Assembly: GCA_020634565.1 (NCBI GenBank)
Contig: JACKBN010000007.1
Location: 186,001 to 250,000 of the forward strand
DNA from: Ardenticatenaceae bacterium
GTDB lineage: Bacteria > Chloroflexota > Anaerolineae > Promineifilales > Promineifilaceae
Reading direction: 5' to 3'
Length of the DNA: 64,000 bases
The translations under genes and the position numbers were made by a program. Within the stretch, counting starts at the first letter, position 1, and each line of letters begins with the position of its first letter. Positions 1 to 7,960 of the stretch are shown here, in pieces. A model generated the notes under the pieces. That model did no database searches. It worked only from the letters and a program-made list of their open reading frames with translations, and was not told the origin of the DNA.

Positions 1-583
1 GGCCATCATCGCTTTATTATTGGAACATGGGGAATTTACGCCGCAGGATACGGCCGTTACCGCCACCGTCCTTCGCGTTTATCTGGCTGGACTACCCTTC
101 GCCGCTATCGACCAGATGCTGGTGTTTGCCTCCTACGCCCGCAAAGATACCTGGCGGCCTGCGGTGGCGGGCATCATCAGCATTGTGATTTACACGATTA
201 CGGCCGTTCTGCTCCTGCCTGTCGTCGGTCTCTACAGCCTGATGGTGGCCGACGCTGTCAAGCATTTCTGCCACACGATGATCATGCTGTGGCTGCTGCA
301 ACGCCAGCTGGGCGGATTGCGCGGCTTTGGCATCAGCACAGCCATCTGGAAGGCGGTAGCGGCTTCAATTGTTACGGGTCTGGTGGCGTATGGTGTGGGC
401 GAAACGGCCGTGTTGTTACTACCCGTCACGGGCTTCACAGGTCGGCTCATTATTGTGGGGCTGGCTGGGGGACTGGGCTTACTCGCCTTTTTAGGTCTGG
501 TGCGCCTGCTCTCCATCACTGAAGTGCAAATGCTGCACCGCACGCTCACGGCCAGGCTGAGCCGCCGCAAGTCCTCTGCATGA
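1..583 (+). CDS. murJ: Lipid II flippase MurJ (C-terminal part, cut by window edge)
   Basis: The reading frame is open from base 2, so the gene begins before the window. About 194 C-terminal residues are visible. Several hydrophobic segments alternate with short loops, and the stretch LLLEHGEFTPQDT followed by YLAGLPFAAIDQML is typical of the MurJ/MviN branch of the MOP superfamily, which flips lipid-linked peptidoglycan precursors across the membrane. The protein ends in a short basic tail (LSRRKSSA). An O-antigen or other MOP flippase is a less likely alternative. The next gene starts about 170 bases downstream. Confidence 0.8.
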   Translation, partial: AIIALLLEHGEFTPQDTAVTATVLRVYLAGLPFAAIDQMLVFASYARKDTWRPAVAGIISIVIYTITAVLLLPVVGLYSLMVADAVKHFCHTMIMLWLLQRQLGGLRGFGISTAIWKAVAASIVTGLVAYGVGETAVLLLPVTGFTGRLIIVGLAGGLGLLAFLGLVRLLSITEVQMLHRTLTARLSRRKSSA

Positions 584-754
584 AAGCGCCGCCTGTTTTT
601 CACTTATCTTCACTTGCCAATGACGCGCTTTTTTGGTTAAAATGCTGACCAATAGCATCGTTTTTGGTAGCCTCTCCACCAAAACATTTACAAGTTATCT
701 GAAGCAAATTAGGAAATACGCCTCTGTTTCAGATTTTCAGCAAAGGAAACGGCC

Positions 755-1435
755 GTGGCAGACACTCTGTACCAACTTACCGTACGCAAAGGACCCAAAG
801 TTGGTGAAAAGTTTATACTGGAAACCATCTCTCTAACCGCCGGGCGCGACCCTGTCTCAGATATTATTCTGAATGATCCTGAAGTTTCACGACAGCATGC
901 TCGTTTTACCCAAACCGACAGCGGCTATCAGGTGCAAGATTTAGGCAGCACCAATGGCACCTTTGTCAATGGCGAACGTCTGGAATCTGAGCCTGTGGAT
1001 TTGCAACCTGGTTACACCGTGAGCATGGGCAGCGGCATTACGCTGCTCTACGAAGAGGTGCCAACGGGTGATGCACTAGCCGCTACAATGATAGATCAGG
1101 GCGGTTTTGGCAGTTTCTCCGGCGCAGCGGAAGATGCGGGCGATTTGCCAGACTTTGATGATGAGCCCAAAGTTCCCTCCGACTGGGAACCCGATCCTTC
1201 ACCCCCTTTTACCCCAGAACCGGAAGATTTTCCGCCACCACCACCTGTTGTGCGGCCATCCAGCGCCCCGCCGCTGGTGCCCACCACAGATCAAGATGAA
1301 GCTGCCAAGAAAAAACGCCGCAATATGATTATCGCGATTACGGCCGTTATTCTACTGCTTTGCTGCTGCGGCTTTCTAGTGTTCATGTATTACGTCGGGG
1401 GCGATTGGCTGCTCGAAACGTTAGGCGTTATCTAA
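755..1435 (+). CDS. FHA-domain protein with C-terminal membrane anchor
   Basis: 226 residues. Residues about 25-95 form a forkhead-associated domain with the usual core (GRDPVSDIIL, SRQHA, GSTNGTFVNG), which binds phosphothreonine peptides, usually the products of Ser/Thr kinases. A Pro-rich acidic linker follows (about 130-185), then KKKRRN and one hydrophobic segment with a Cys cluster (ILLLCCCGFLVF), so the FHA domain should face the cytoplasm. The GTG start is supported by AAAGGA 8 bases upstream. The GTG itself lies within a copy of the ACGGCCGT repeat. The phosphorylated partner is not evident. Confidence 0.85.
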   Translation: MADTLYQLTVRKGPKVGEKFILETISLTAGRDPVSDIILNDPEVSRQHARFTQTDSGYQVQDLGSTNGTFVNGERLESEPVDLQPGYTVSMGSGITLLYEEVPTGDALAATMIDQGGFGSFSGAAEDAGDLPDFDDEPKVPSDWEPDPSPPFTPEPEDFPPPPPVVRPSSAPPLVPTTDQDEAAKKKRRNMIIAITAVILLLCCCGFLVFMYYVGGDWLLETLGVI

Positions 1436-1468
1436 AACAAAAAGCCTGATGCTGTTCACATCAGGCTT
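1434..1468 (-). terminator. Terminator for the YkvA-like gene (minus strand)
   Basis: Perfect 10-bp stem at 1442-1451 and 1459-1468 with a 7-base loop. The A-rich stretch before it becomes a T tract on the minus strand, so it ends transcription coming from the right. Confidence 0.7.
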
Positions 1469-1488
1469 CACAAGACACATCTTCTGCG

Positions 1489-1515
1489 AGACCAGGTTCA
1501 ACCCTGGTCTTTTTT
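1489..1515 (+). terminator. Terminator for the FHA gene (plus strand)
   Basis: 8-bp stem AGACCAGG (1489-1496) with CCTGGTCT (1503-1510), a 6-base loop, then a T tract. It overlaps the stop codon of the convergent YkvA-like gene. Confidence 0.8.
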
Positions 1516-1921
1516 ATTGCTCATCGGCATCCGGCTGCGGATCGATGATGATTTTCTCGTTTACGGGGTCCAATGGTGAAAATCCATCTTCTTCCCGAAT
1601 CTGGTCCAGGTAACGAACCACTACATGTGCAGGAGCCAGTTCAATGAAGACCTTGGCTCCCACCAGCAGCGCGGTTAAATCATCCAGCTGACCCAAAAAA
1701 GGAGCCACATCAGGCAAAATATCGAGGGGCCAGAGCAGGTAGAGAACGGCCGTAAACGGCAACAGCTTCAGGTAAAACGGCACTTCCGGATCACGCAGCA
1801 AAAAGTACACCAAACGAGCCTGCTGCCACAGCTCACGAAAAAAACCAGGATCTTTACGATTCCCGGTGATTGTTTCCAAATTCATCAGAGGTTTTTTTTC
1901 CTTTTCATCCATAAAATCCAT
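1514..1921 (-). CDS. YkvA family (DUF1232) small protein
   Basis: 135 residues. The core at about residues 38-90 (DPEVPFYLKLLPFTAVLYLLWPLDILPDVAPFLGQLDDL) is the DUF1232/YkvA signature, a short membrane-associated domain of unknown function with two hydrophobic helices. The segment PLDILPD is the most conserved part of the family. The start could also be the Met at residue 4. It converges with the FHA gene and lies downstream of the lipoprotein gene on the same strand. No function is assigned. Confidence 0.75.
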   Translation of the reverse strand: MDFMDEKEKKPLMNLETITGNRKDPGFFRELWQQARLVYFLLRDPEVPFYLKLLPFTAVLYLLWPLDILPDVAPFLGQLDDLTALLVGAKVFIELAPAHVVVRYLDQIREEDGFSPLDPVNEKIIIDPQPDADEQ

Positions 1922-2002
1922 CCAAAGGGAATCCCTTACTATTTTTAGTCGGATTCAACAACAAGCCATACGTTCAATTGAGGAAAAGGTTGCATAGCCA
2001 GA

Positions 2003-3283
2003 CTATTCCTGGCTGCGCACATAATCTGCCATTTTAGACAAAATAGAGCCAATGTTATACGGACCCCACTGCGCCACCGGCCCAGCAGTGAACACCGTAA
2101 AGCCCAGTACGTAATCATCTTGCCGCACACCCGCATCATACCATGCCAGCTGATTGATAAATGCCTCATCCCCGGTGCGTCCCCAGCCTTGATCTACGGC
2201 GTATTCCTGAAAATCAGCCCAACCAAGCCCTTCTGGCCCCGGACGGTTGCCAATAATTCCGTCAATTCCCGCTTCTGAAATTACAAGCGGAATCACCAAA
2301 CCACGTGGAATCAACAGCTCTTCATAATACCAACGATAGCGAAAAGTCAGCGAACCGCGATCCTCGTGGTATGGGTAACCGGGTAAGGCGCTGCCGTAAC
2401 CGTAAGACATTACGGGCGCGCTGTACTCATGCAAAGTTAAGATGCCGCCATACTGCATAGCAGTTTCAATAGCTGGCAAAAAGAGGGCAAATTCATCCAT
2501 CTCGGGCACGCCGGTAGCAAATCCGCCAATGGCTGCCTTAAATCCATAACGGGCCAGTTCTCGTACCCGTTCTTGCTCAAAACGCGCATACCACGCCATC
2601 CGATCGAGGCCGGGGTCTGGCTCATTCCAGCCCTCCCAAAAATCGACAGCCGGATTCAGCTGGTATTCACGCAGTTGGGCCTGCACAAAATCGCGGGCGG
2701 CCTGCTCAGGGCTGCCCACATATTCCTGATGCGCCCAGTTACGCCTGCCTACAATAATGGTGTTGGGTGATACCTGTTCTACTTCTGCCAAAAAGCCAAG
2801 ATCATCCACCCCTTTTATGACAGCGGGGTGCGCCTGACGCACAAAGGTCATGATGCGGGGATCATTATTGAAAATAACGTGAATACTTAACTTACTGCGA
2901 TTGGGATCACCTTGCAGGTAGGGACCATTCCCTTCTGGTGTGGGCGATGGAATGGGGGTAGGCGATGGTGTGTAGGTGGGTGTGTGCGTTGGCGTCGGCG
3001 TAGGGGTGCGGCTGGGTATGATTGGCGTAATGGTAGGTGTAAACGTTGGTCTTAGTGGCGAATTGTCCCCAAAATTGAGGCGAGGGTCGATGGTGGCATT
3101 GGGCGGCGGGGGCGTAAAGGTTGCCGGTACCACCATTGCTAATGATTCTTCGTTTGGTGGCTGTGGCAGGGAAAGGGGCGAAACAAGCGTTGGTAAAGCT
3201 GGTTGCTCAATACAGGCTGCCTGAGCAAGCAGAAGAATTAAAGTAAAAATCAGGAGAAATTTGCCGATTTTGGTCGCAGGCAT
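2003..3283 (-). CDS. Glycoside-hydrolase-like secreted lipoprotein
   Basis: 426 residues. The N-terminus is a signal peptide (KIGKFLLIFTLILLLAQAAC) with a probable lipidated Cys24. A long Pro/Thr linker (about 30-115) of TPTPTHTPT type follows. The C-terminal domain resembles a clan GH-A TIM barrel: WNEP supplies a candidate acid/base Glu221 and VISEAG a candidate nucleophile Glu337, 116 residues apart, which is usual for the clan. The substrate cannot be predicted. The start codon lies immediately after a strong promoter, so the mRNA may be leaderless. Confidence 0.65.
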   Translation of the reverse strand: MPATKIGKFLLIFTLILLLAQAACIEQPALPTLVSPLSLPQPPNEESLAMVVPATFTPPPPNATIDPRLNFGDNSPLRPTFTPTITPIIPSRTPTPTPTHTPTYTPSPTPIPSPTPEGNGPYLQGDPNRSKLSIHVIFNNDPRIMTFVRQAHPAVIKGVDDLGFLAEVEQVSPNTIIVGRRNWAHQEYVGSPEQAARDFVQAQLREYQLNPAVDFWEGWNEPDPGLDRMAWYARFEQERVRELARYGFKAAIGGFATGVPEMDEFALFLPAIETAMQYGGILTLHEYSAPVMSYGYGSALPGYPYHEDRGSLTFRYRWYYEELLIPRGLVIPLVISEAGIDGIIGNRPGPEGLGWADFQEYAVDQGWGRTGDEAFINQLAWYDAGVRQDDYVLGFTVFTAGPVAQWGPYNIGSILSKMADYVRSQE

Positions 3284-3290
3284 GGCAGCT

Positions 3291-3320
3291 ATAATACCAT
3301 TGGCTTTAAATTTATGTCAA
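3291..3320 (-). promoter_or_regulatory. Sigma-70 type promoter for the GH-like lipoprotein gene
   Basis: On the minus strand TTGACA (3315-3320) is followed by 18 bases and TATTAT (3291-3296). Transcription would begin near 3284, one base before the start codon at 3283. Confidence 0.6.
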
Positions 3321-3353
3321 CATTAGGGTTTACCGGTTTTCATACGGCCGTTC

Positions 3354-3381
3354 TTGCACCAACCCCGCTGAATGTTACAAT
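3354..3381 (+). promoter_or_regulatory. Sigma-70 type promoter for the 3428 gene
   Basis: TTGCAC (3354-3359), 16-base spacer, TACAAT (3376-3381). It is divergent from the promoter of the lipoprotein gene. A GAGGAA ribosome binding site follows just before the ATG at 3428. Confidence 0.5.
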
Positions 3382-3427
3382 TTCTGCGCGAATGGGCAAC
3401 TATTAGTCTATTCTGCTGAGGAAATTT

Positions 3428-4273
3428 ATGCTCATTTTACTTATCTTAAAATTTGCGGTGATGGCTGTTTTTCTGTTCATGTTTTGGCGACGGCCGTCTA
3501 CAAAATGGGGCGTTGGTCTGCTCACCGTCACTTCGGCCGTGCTGCTAGACACCTTCCTGGGCACGTTTAACCGGGAAGAAATGATGGCCCAGTTTGGCTT
3601 TTTCTTTTACGTCATCAGCGGCTTGCTCATTGGCGGTGCTGCCTATTGGCTGTTCAGCGTCCTTGGCCCTTTACAGATAGCTCTGACCCCACGCAGCGAA
3701 TTGGCCATGGGAACGGCCGTCCCGCCCACGCCAACTCCTCCCACTCCCTCACCGGATAGCGTCAAATTCGCGCCTGGCACAGATGAACAGGGCACCGCTT
3801 TTGATCGCCAGATGATCTATGAAGAAATTCGAGATCGCTTGGGACGTGAAGACGTACTTGATTTGCTATTTGATCTGAGCATTCAAGACAATGAAGTGAT
3901 GAATTTGCAGCAAAACATGCAGGAGCTCATTATCAACCTGATGAACCTCACGGCTGAACGGGGCCAAACGGGCCAGTTGGCGCTGGCAGTAGAGCGCATT
4001 CTCACCCCGCCGGCACCAGAATCGCTGCCCCGCCTGGAAAAAATTTCGCTGGAGTCCCCACCAACCATCTTGCGTCATTACCTGCTGGCACATTATGATT
4101 TGGAAAAGCTGCAAAAAACGGCTGTTGCCCTGGGCATCGACTGGGAACAATTGGCCGTCACCAGCAAAAAGTCAAAAGTGCGCGACCTGCTGCACTACCT
4201 CTATCGGCGCAACCGCATTGATGAACTGGTTAATTTAATGCACGCCAATGCGGCCTTAGCAAAGGATGATTAA
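3428..4273 (+). CDS. Membrane protein of unknown function with cytoplasmic domain
   Basis: 281 residues, family not recognised. Three hydrophobic segments fill residues about 1-82. A Pro/Thr linker (PPTPTPPTPSPD) follows, then a predicted cytoplasmic helical region of about 170 residues with EIRDRLGREDVLDLLFDLSI and a C-terminal stretch rich in charged helices. GAGGAA lies 5 bases before the ATG. The next gene begins 2 bases after the stop, so the two are probably co-translated and may work together at the membrane. Confidence 0.75.
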   Translation: MLILLILKFAVMAVFLFMFWRRPSTKWGVGLLTVTSAVLLDTFLGTFNREEMMAQFGFFFYVISGLLIGGAAYWLFSVLGPLQIALTPRSELAMGTAVPPTPTPPTPSPDSVKFAPGTDEQGTAFDRQMIYEEIRDRLGREDVLDLLFDLSIQDNEVMNLQQNMQELIINLMNLTAERGQTGQLALAVERILTPPAPESLPRLEKISLESPPTILRHYLLAHYDLEKLQKTAVALGIDWEQLAVTSKKSKVRDLLHYLYRRNRIDELVNLMHANAALAKDD

Positions 4274-4275
4274 AG

Positions 4276-5034
4276 ATGTCACGGCGCAAAAGCTGGGCAC
4301 TCATTTTCGTAATTTTGTTGAGCATTTTCGGGGGGCTGGGAACGGCCGTTGCTCAAGAAGAAAACCAACTTACCCTAAGCCTCAGTCGAGATTTTGGCAC
4401 TGGGCTGGGCAATAACATTCAAGGTCGATTCTCTTTCCGCGCTGAAGGACCCGACAACCTGACTCGCGTTTCCTTTTATATCGACGAACAATTGGTCGGC
4501 GAAGACAGTACAGCGCCGTTTCGCCTACAATTTGAAACGGGAAGTTATCCAGTGGGCATCCACACCCTCTATGCTGTGGGCTTGACCGACGATGGCCAAG
4601 AACTGCAATCCAACAACATCACCCGAAACTTCATTTCTAGCAGCAGTGCCAACCGCACCGTGCTCCTCATCGTTGTACCAATCCTCGTCCTCTCGATTGG
4701 TGGCTCTTTACTGGCCGCCTGGATTACCAACCGGGGACGCAAAGGCAGCACTGACATCAACGTTCACGGTCCATTTGGTGGCACGATTTGTCCCAAATGC
4801 CATAAGCCATTTGCTCGCCACATCTGGGGCATAAATTTGGTGGCAGGCAAATATGATCGCTGTCCTCACTGTGGCAAATGGAGCCTGGTTCGTGCCATGA
4901 ACCCCGATGTTTTGAATGCGGCCGTGGAGGCCATGAAACAGGCTGAAGCCGGACAAAACCAACGCTCAGCCAATGATGACGACGATGAGGATCAGTGGCG
5001 CAAGCGGCTAGACGATTCCAGATTTAACGGCTAG
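4276..5034 (+). CDS. Signal-peptide membrane protein with Ig-like domain and zinc ribbon
   Basis: 252 residues, no named family recognised. An N-terminal signal (ALIFVILLSIFGGLGTAVAQ) precedes an extracytoplasmic beta-rich region of about 90 residues resembling bacterial Ig-like folds (FRAEGPDNLTRVSFYIDEQLVGED, SYPVGIHTLYAVGLTDDG). A membrane helix (VLLIVVPILVLSIGGSLLAAWI) leads to a cytoplasmic CPKC...CPHC zinc ribbon with its two pairs about 25 residues apart, then an acidic tail. It pairs with the preceding gene. A domain that connects outside sensing with an internal zinc ribbon is plausible but is only an inference. Confidence 0.75.
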   Translation: MSRRKSWALIFVILLSIFGGLGTAVAQEENQLTLSLSRDFGTGLGNNIQGRFSFRAEGPDNLTRVSFYIDEQLVGEDSTAPFRLQFETGSYPVGIHTLYAVGLTDDGQELQSNNITRNFISSSSANRTVLLIVVPILVLSIGGSLLAAWITNRGRKGSTDINVHGPFGGTICPKCHKPFARHIWGINLVAGKYDRCPHCGKWSLVRAMNPDVLNAAVEAMKQAEAGQNQRSANDDDDEDQWRKRLDDSRFNG

Positions 5035-5177
5035 CAAACGCTCCCCTAATTAGCTTCATATTACATGTAGCACTCCTGTCATAGGGGTAATATCCCATAT
5101 ATTTCGCTACGAAAATTTTATATTATAGGAAGTGTAAGGCTGAATTGCTTTTTCAACTCGTTTTCCTCCTCCTTCCT

Positions 5178-5210
5178 GCTCCGGGTAAACTCACCCGGAG
5201 CATTTTTTTT
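5178..5210 (+). terminator. Terminator after the 4276 gene
   Basis: Perfect 9-bp stem GCTCCGGGT (5178-5186) with ACCCGGAGC (5193-5201), a 6-base loop, then eight T. It lies 144 bases after the stop codon. Confidence 0.85.
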
Positions 5211-5231
5211 ATTCCCTCGTGAAAAATGTAC

Positions 5232-5261
5232 AAAAAAAGCCACCATGAAAACATGGTGGCT
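5232..5261 (-). terminator. Terminator for the 5288 gene (minus strand)
   Basis: AGCCACCATG (5238-5247) pairs with CATGGTGGCT (5252-5261). A run of seven A before it gives a T tract on the minus strand. Confidence 0.8.
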
Positions 5262-5287
5262 GCAAATGATTTCTAAAGAGAATTGTT

Positions 5288-5644
5288 CTAAAACGTTGTC
5301 AAAATTGCCCTATCTTCCAAAAGCCGTTCGATTTGGGCCTTTTCACGATACGCTTTATCAAGCCGCTGCACTTCTCGCTCAATAGATTGAACCAGCCAAC
5401 GCAAGGCAGCAATACGCGTTTGGGCCTCCATCACCGTTTCTACGGAGGTCTCGTGCGAAAAGTTGCGCATCTTAGCCATTAGCTGGCGCAGTTCTTCCGT
5501 ATACTGCAGCAAAATAGCAGATGCCTTTTCACGTGCCTGCTGCCATTCTTGAGCAGACCGGCTGCCGAGCAAAAAATTTTCAACCAGATCGCCTAAAGGC
5601 GTCTCCATCGGGGATTGTTTAAAAAACTGAAAAGAACTATTCAT
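5288..5644 (-). CDS. Small helical protein of unknown function
   Basis: 118 residues from the preferred start (MNSSFQFFKQ). The frame is open further upstream to 5797, but the ATG at 5644 has a clear AGGAG about 9 bases before it, so the longer form is unlikely. The protein is almost wholly helical with likely coiled coil in its second half (RWLVQSIEREVQRLDKAYREKAQIERLLEDR). No signal peptide, membrane segment or known motif was found. It is transcribed away from mraZ and has its own terminator. Confidence 0.6.
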   Translation of the reverse strand: MNSSFQFFKQSPMETPLGDLVENFLLGSRSAQEWQQAREKASAILLQYTEELRQLMAKMRNFSHETSVETVMEAQTRIAALRWLVQSIEREVQRLDKAYREKAQIERLLEDRAILTTF

Positions 5645-5882
5645 CAACTTCGCTCCTAAGACTTTTGTACTAGATTGGACCCGCATCTTGCCCAATATTT
5701 CGCTATGAACAGTGACAATCTGGCGTTCAGGGTAATAAATTTGGTACCTGAATACCCCTTCCCTTTGCATTATGAGTCTTCCCCAAAAGGGAAACAATAG
5801 ACCAATTGTCCGGCATTGCTCTTTTGCCCCTTTTCATATCAATCCTTACCGTCAGGCAGCACCTTAAAAGTTTCTTTGCTAC
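5645..5882. other. Spacer upstream of the dcw promoter
   Basis: This stretch holds the upstream open extension of the 5288 gene and presumably its promoter. Nothing else is recognisable before the dcw promoter at 5883. Confidence 0.4.
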
Positions 5883-5911
5883 TTCACATTATGTAGGCTT
5901 TGGTGTATACT
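5883..5911 (+). promoter_or_regulatory. Promoter of the dcw cluster
   Basis: TTCACA (5883-5888), 17-base spacer, TATACT (5906-5911). Each hexamer matches the sigma-70 consensus at 5 of 6 positions. The MraZ boxes begin at the -10 element and cover the start point. Confidence 0.7.
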
Positions 5912-5950
5912 GTGGCCTATTGTGGTTAAAAGTGGGGCATTGTGGTGCAA
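5901..5950 (+). promoter_or_regulatory. MraZ operator: GTGG boxes with 10-bp period
   Basis: Four direct decamers sit head to tail at 5911, 5921, 5931 and 5941 (TGTGGCCTAT, TGTGGTTAAA, AGTGGGGCAT, TGTGGTGCAA). A weaker TGGTGTATAC at 5901 keeps the period. MraZ is known to bind short G-rich boxes repeated every 10 bp in front of its own gene. The position over the -10 element and start point suggests autorepression. Confidence 0.75.
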
Positions 5951-5994
5951 AATTCCACAGAAATCCTGGAAATCTATGCTAAAATGGGGCAATC

Positions 5995-6008
5995 AGAACA
6001 AGTGTTCT
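5995..6008. promoter_or_regulatory. LexA-like palindrome before mraZ
   Basis: A perfect inverted repeat, AGAACA-AG-TGTTCT, contains GAAC-N4-GTTC, the core of the Gram-positive type LexA box, which has also been reported for green non-sulfur bacteria. It lies 24 bases before the mraZ ATG. One chance match is expected in a window of this size, so the function is uncertain. Confidence 0.3.
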
Positions 6009-6031
6009 AATTTTAGAAACAAATAAGTACT

Positions 6032-6457
6032 ATGTTCCTAGGCGAATATACGCACACCATCGACAACAAGGGCCGGATCACCATTCCGGCAAAATTCCGC
6101 AACCTTTTGGCTGCGGGATTGGTGGTTACGCGTGGGTTCGACCAGAACTTGATGCTGTTTCCCATGGATGGCTGGCAAGAGTTGGCTGAACGCATTGCGC
6201 AACGGCCGTTGTCAGATGAAGGTGTGCGCGCTTTTCGGCGTCGTGTCTTTTCTGGTGCGGTGGACCTGGTACCGGATCGACAGGGGCGCATTTTGCTGCC
6301 CCCCTACCTACGCGAATTTGCCGACATCGAGAGCGATGTGGTCATCTCTGGTATGTTTAACTACCTGGAACTGTGGAGCAGCGAAGCATGGAACACCGTC
6401 CGCGAAGACATTGAAAGCGATGGTGATGCAGCTCGCTGGGAAGATTTGGGCATCTAA
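6032..6457 (+). CDS. mraZ: Transcriptional regulator MraZ
   Basis: 141 residues, the usual length. Two copies of the SpoVT/AbrB-like MraZ domain are seen: MFLGEYTHTIDNKGRITIPAKFR at the N-terminus, and a second (VDLVPDRQGRILLPPYLREFADI) at about residues 78-104. MraZ forms a ring that binds G-rich direct repeats and represses the dcw operon. Matching boxes lie directly upstream. No strong ribosome binding site is seen before the ATG. It is the first gene of the cluster. Confidence 0.95.
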   Translation: MFLGEYTHTIDNKGRITIPAKFRNLLAAGLVVTRGFDQNLMLFPMDGWQELAERIAQRPLSDEGVRAFRRRVFSGAVDLVPDRQGRILLPPYLREFADIESDVVISGMFNYLELWSSEAWNTVREDIESDGDAARWEDLGI

Positions 6458-6484
6458 GGTTGTGATCAAGTGACGAGGTGTCAG

Positions 6485-6531
6485 GTGTTCAGGTGAACAC
6501 GCACCAGTTAAGCACTTGAAAACCTGAACAC
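6485..6531. repeat. Iterated-word inverted repeat between mraZ and rsmH
   Basis: Perfect 10-bp arms, GTGTTCAGGT (6485-6494) and ACCTGAACAC (6522-6531). The left arm is itself part of the palindrome GTGTTCAGGTGAACAC. The right arm ends directly before the rsmH ATG. Confidence 0.7.
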
Positions 6532-7452
6532 ATGAACACTTTCAACCACATCCCGGTTCTATTTGATGAAGTGCTGGATTTGCTGCGCCCCCAGGCAAAC
6601 GGCCGTTACATCGATGGCACGCTGGGAGCAGGTGGTCACACTGCTGGACTGCTGCAAAAATCTGCGCCCTCAGGGCGCGTTTTGGTCTTTGACAAAGATG
6701 CAGAAGCGATTGCTTTTGCACAAAAACAGCTAGAGCCGTTTGGCGAACGTGTTACCTACGTACACGCCAGCTATGCAGAAATGGGCCGCATCGCCCCCAC
6801 AAATGGCTTTGACCAGGTTGATGGCATTTTGCTGGACTTGGGGCTTTCATCCCGGCAGTTGGATAATGCCCAGCGTGGCTTTTCCTTTATGAAGGATGGC
6901 CCATTGGACATGCGCTTCGATACCAGTCAGGGCGAAACGGCCGCAGACCTGATTAACAATTTAGATGAAACCACCCTGGCCGACATTCTGTGGCGCTACG
7001 GTGAGGAAAAAAGCAGTCGCAAGATTGCTCAGATGATGGTGGCAGAACGGCCGTTCACTACCACCACTCAACTCGCCGAAAAGATTGCCCAAACGGTACG
7101 CCGTCGCGGTCGCATTCACCCGGCCACACAGACGTTTCAGGCGCTGCGTATTGCGGTGAACCGCGAATTAGAAACGGTTGAAACTGGCGTAATGGCTGCG
7201 TTAGAGTTACTGGGGCAGAACGGCCGTTTGGCTGTGATTAGCTTTCATTCCTTGGAAGATCGCTTTGTCAAACAGACCTTTCGCCAGCTTAGCCAGGATT
7301 GCACCTGCCCACCAGAACAACCCGTCTGCACCTGCGGTGGCCAGGCCAAATTCCGGCTCATTACGCGCAAAGCTGTTCAGGCATCTGCCGAAGAAATTGC
7401 GCAAAACAGCCGCAGCCGCAGCGCCCGGCTGAGAGTGATTGAGAAGAAGTAA
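6532..7452 (+). CDS. rsmH: 16S rRNA (cytosine1402-N4)-methyltransferase RsmH
   Basis: 306 residues, full length. The N-terminus carries the SAM-binding motif DGTLGAGGHT. LDLGLSSRQLD and RGFSFMKDGPLDMRFD are family signatures, and a C-terminal block includes FHSLEDRFVK. The enzyme methylates N4 of C1402 in the ribosomal P site. A CTCPPEQPVCTCGG segment near residue 265 adds a Cys cluster common in this family. The start is the ATG right after the palindromic spacer. The stop is followed closely by ftsL. Confidence 0.96.
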   Translation: MNTFNHIPVLFDEVLDLLRPQANGRYIDGTLGAGGHTAGLLQKSAPSGRVLVFDKDAEAIAFAQKQLEPFGERVTYVHASYAEMGRIAPTNGFDQVDGILLDLGLSSRQLDNAQRGFSFMKDGPLDMRFDTSQGETAADLINNLDETTLADILWRYGEEKSSRKIAQMMVAERPFTTTTQLAEKIAQTVRRRGRIHPATQTFQALRIAVNRELETVETGVMAALELLGQNGRLAVISFHSLEDRFVKQTFRQLSQDCTCPPEQPVCTCGGQAKFRLITRKAVQASAEEIAQNSRSRSARLRVIEKK

Positions 7453-7486
7453 GCAAGTTACGAACTATCAACCAACAGCAAAAATT

Positions 7487-7960
7487 ATGATGGCACGCCA
7501 AACCCGAGAACAACTAAAGCGTCTCAACGCCCTCACCGAAGCGCAAGCCGCGCTAGGCTGGGGCGTTATTTTGGTTTTGGCCGCCCTGTTGGGCACCATC
7601 TACGTTAGCCAGGCCAGCCGCATTGCTTCTGTCGGGCGTCGTGTGCAGATTTTGCAGAACGAGCTTACAGAACTCAAGCGGGAAAACAACGATTTAGAAC
7701 GTGACATCGCCGCCGCCCAATCCCTGGAAAGGCTGCAAGCGGAGGCTGTTCGTTTAGGGTTTGTAGAAGCAGATCCTGAAGATATTGAGTACATTATTGT
7801 GCCGGAATATCCGGTCGAAATAGAAGAAACCGATCCGCTGGAAATAATGCCCACGGTAACGGCCGTTCCGCCACCGGCCCAAACTGTGCGAGAAGCGCTC
7901 TGGCTTTACTTGAGCGATCGGTTTAGCGATTTTATAAGAGGCGAAGCTCGTGAACAGTAG
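7487..7960 (+). CDS. ftsL: FtsL/DivIC-like division protein
   Basis: About 157 residues from the ATG at 7487 (7490 is also possible). A short basic cytoplasmic end is followed by one membrane helix (WGVILVLAALLGTIYVS), a leucine-zipper-like coiled coil (VGRRVQILQNELTELKRENNDLERDIAAAQS) and a short extracytoplasmic tail rich in Pro and Glu. This layout and the place between rsmH and the PBP identify an FtsL/FtsB-type subunit of the divisome. Sequence alone does not separate FtsL from FtsB/DivIC. It overlaps the start of the next gene by 11 bases. Confidence 0.8.
   Translation: MMARQTREQLKRLNALTEAQAALGWGVILVLAALLGTIYVSQASRIASVGRRVQILQNELTELKRENNDLERDIAAAQSLERLQAEAVRLGFVEADPEDIEYIIVPEYPVEIEETDPLEIMPTVTAVPPPAQTVREALWLYLSDRFSDFIRGEAREQ

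Noticed and set aside
5035..5177. Small RNA or small gene ahead of the 5178 terminator
   Set aside because: TATTAT-like sequence occurs at 5121, but no -35 element at the right spacing and no start codon with a ribosome binding site. It is more likely the 3' untranslated region.
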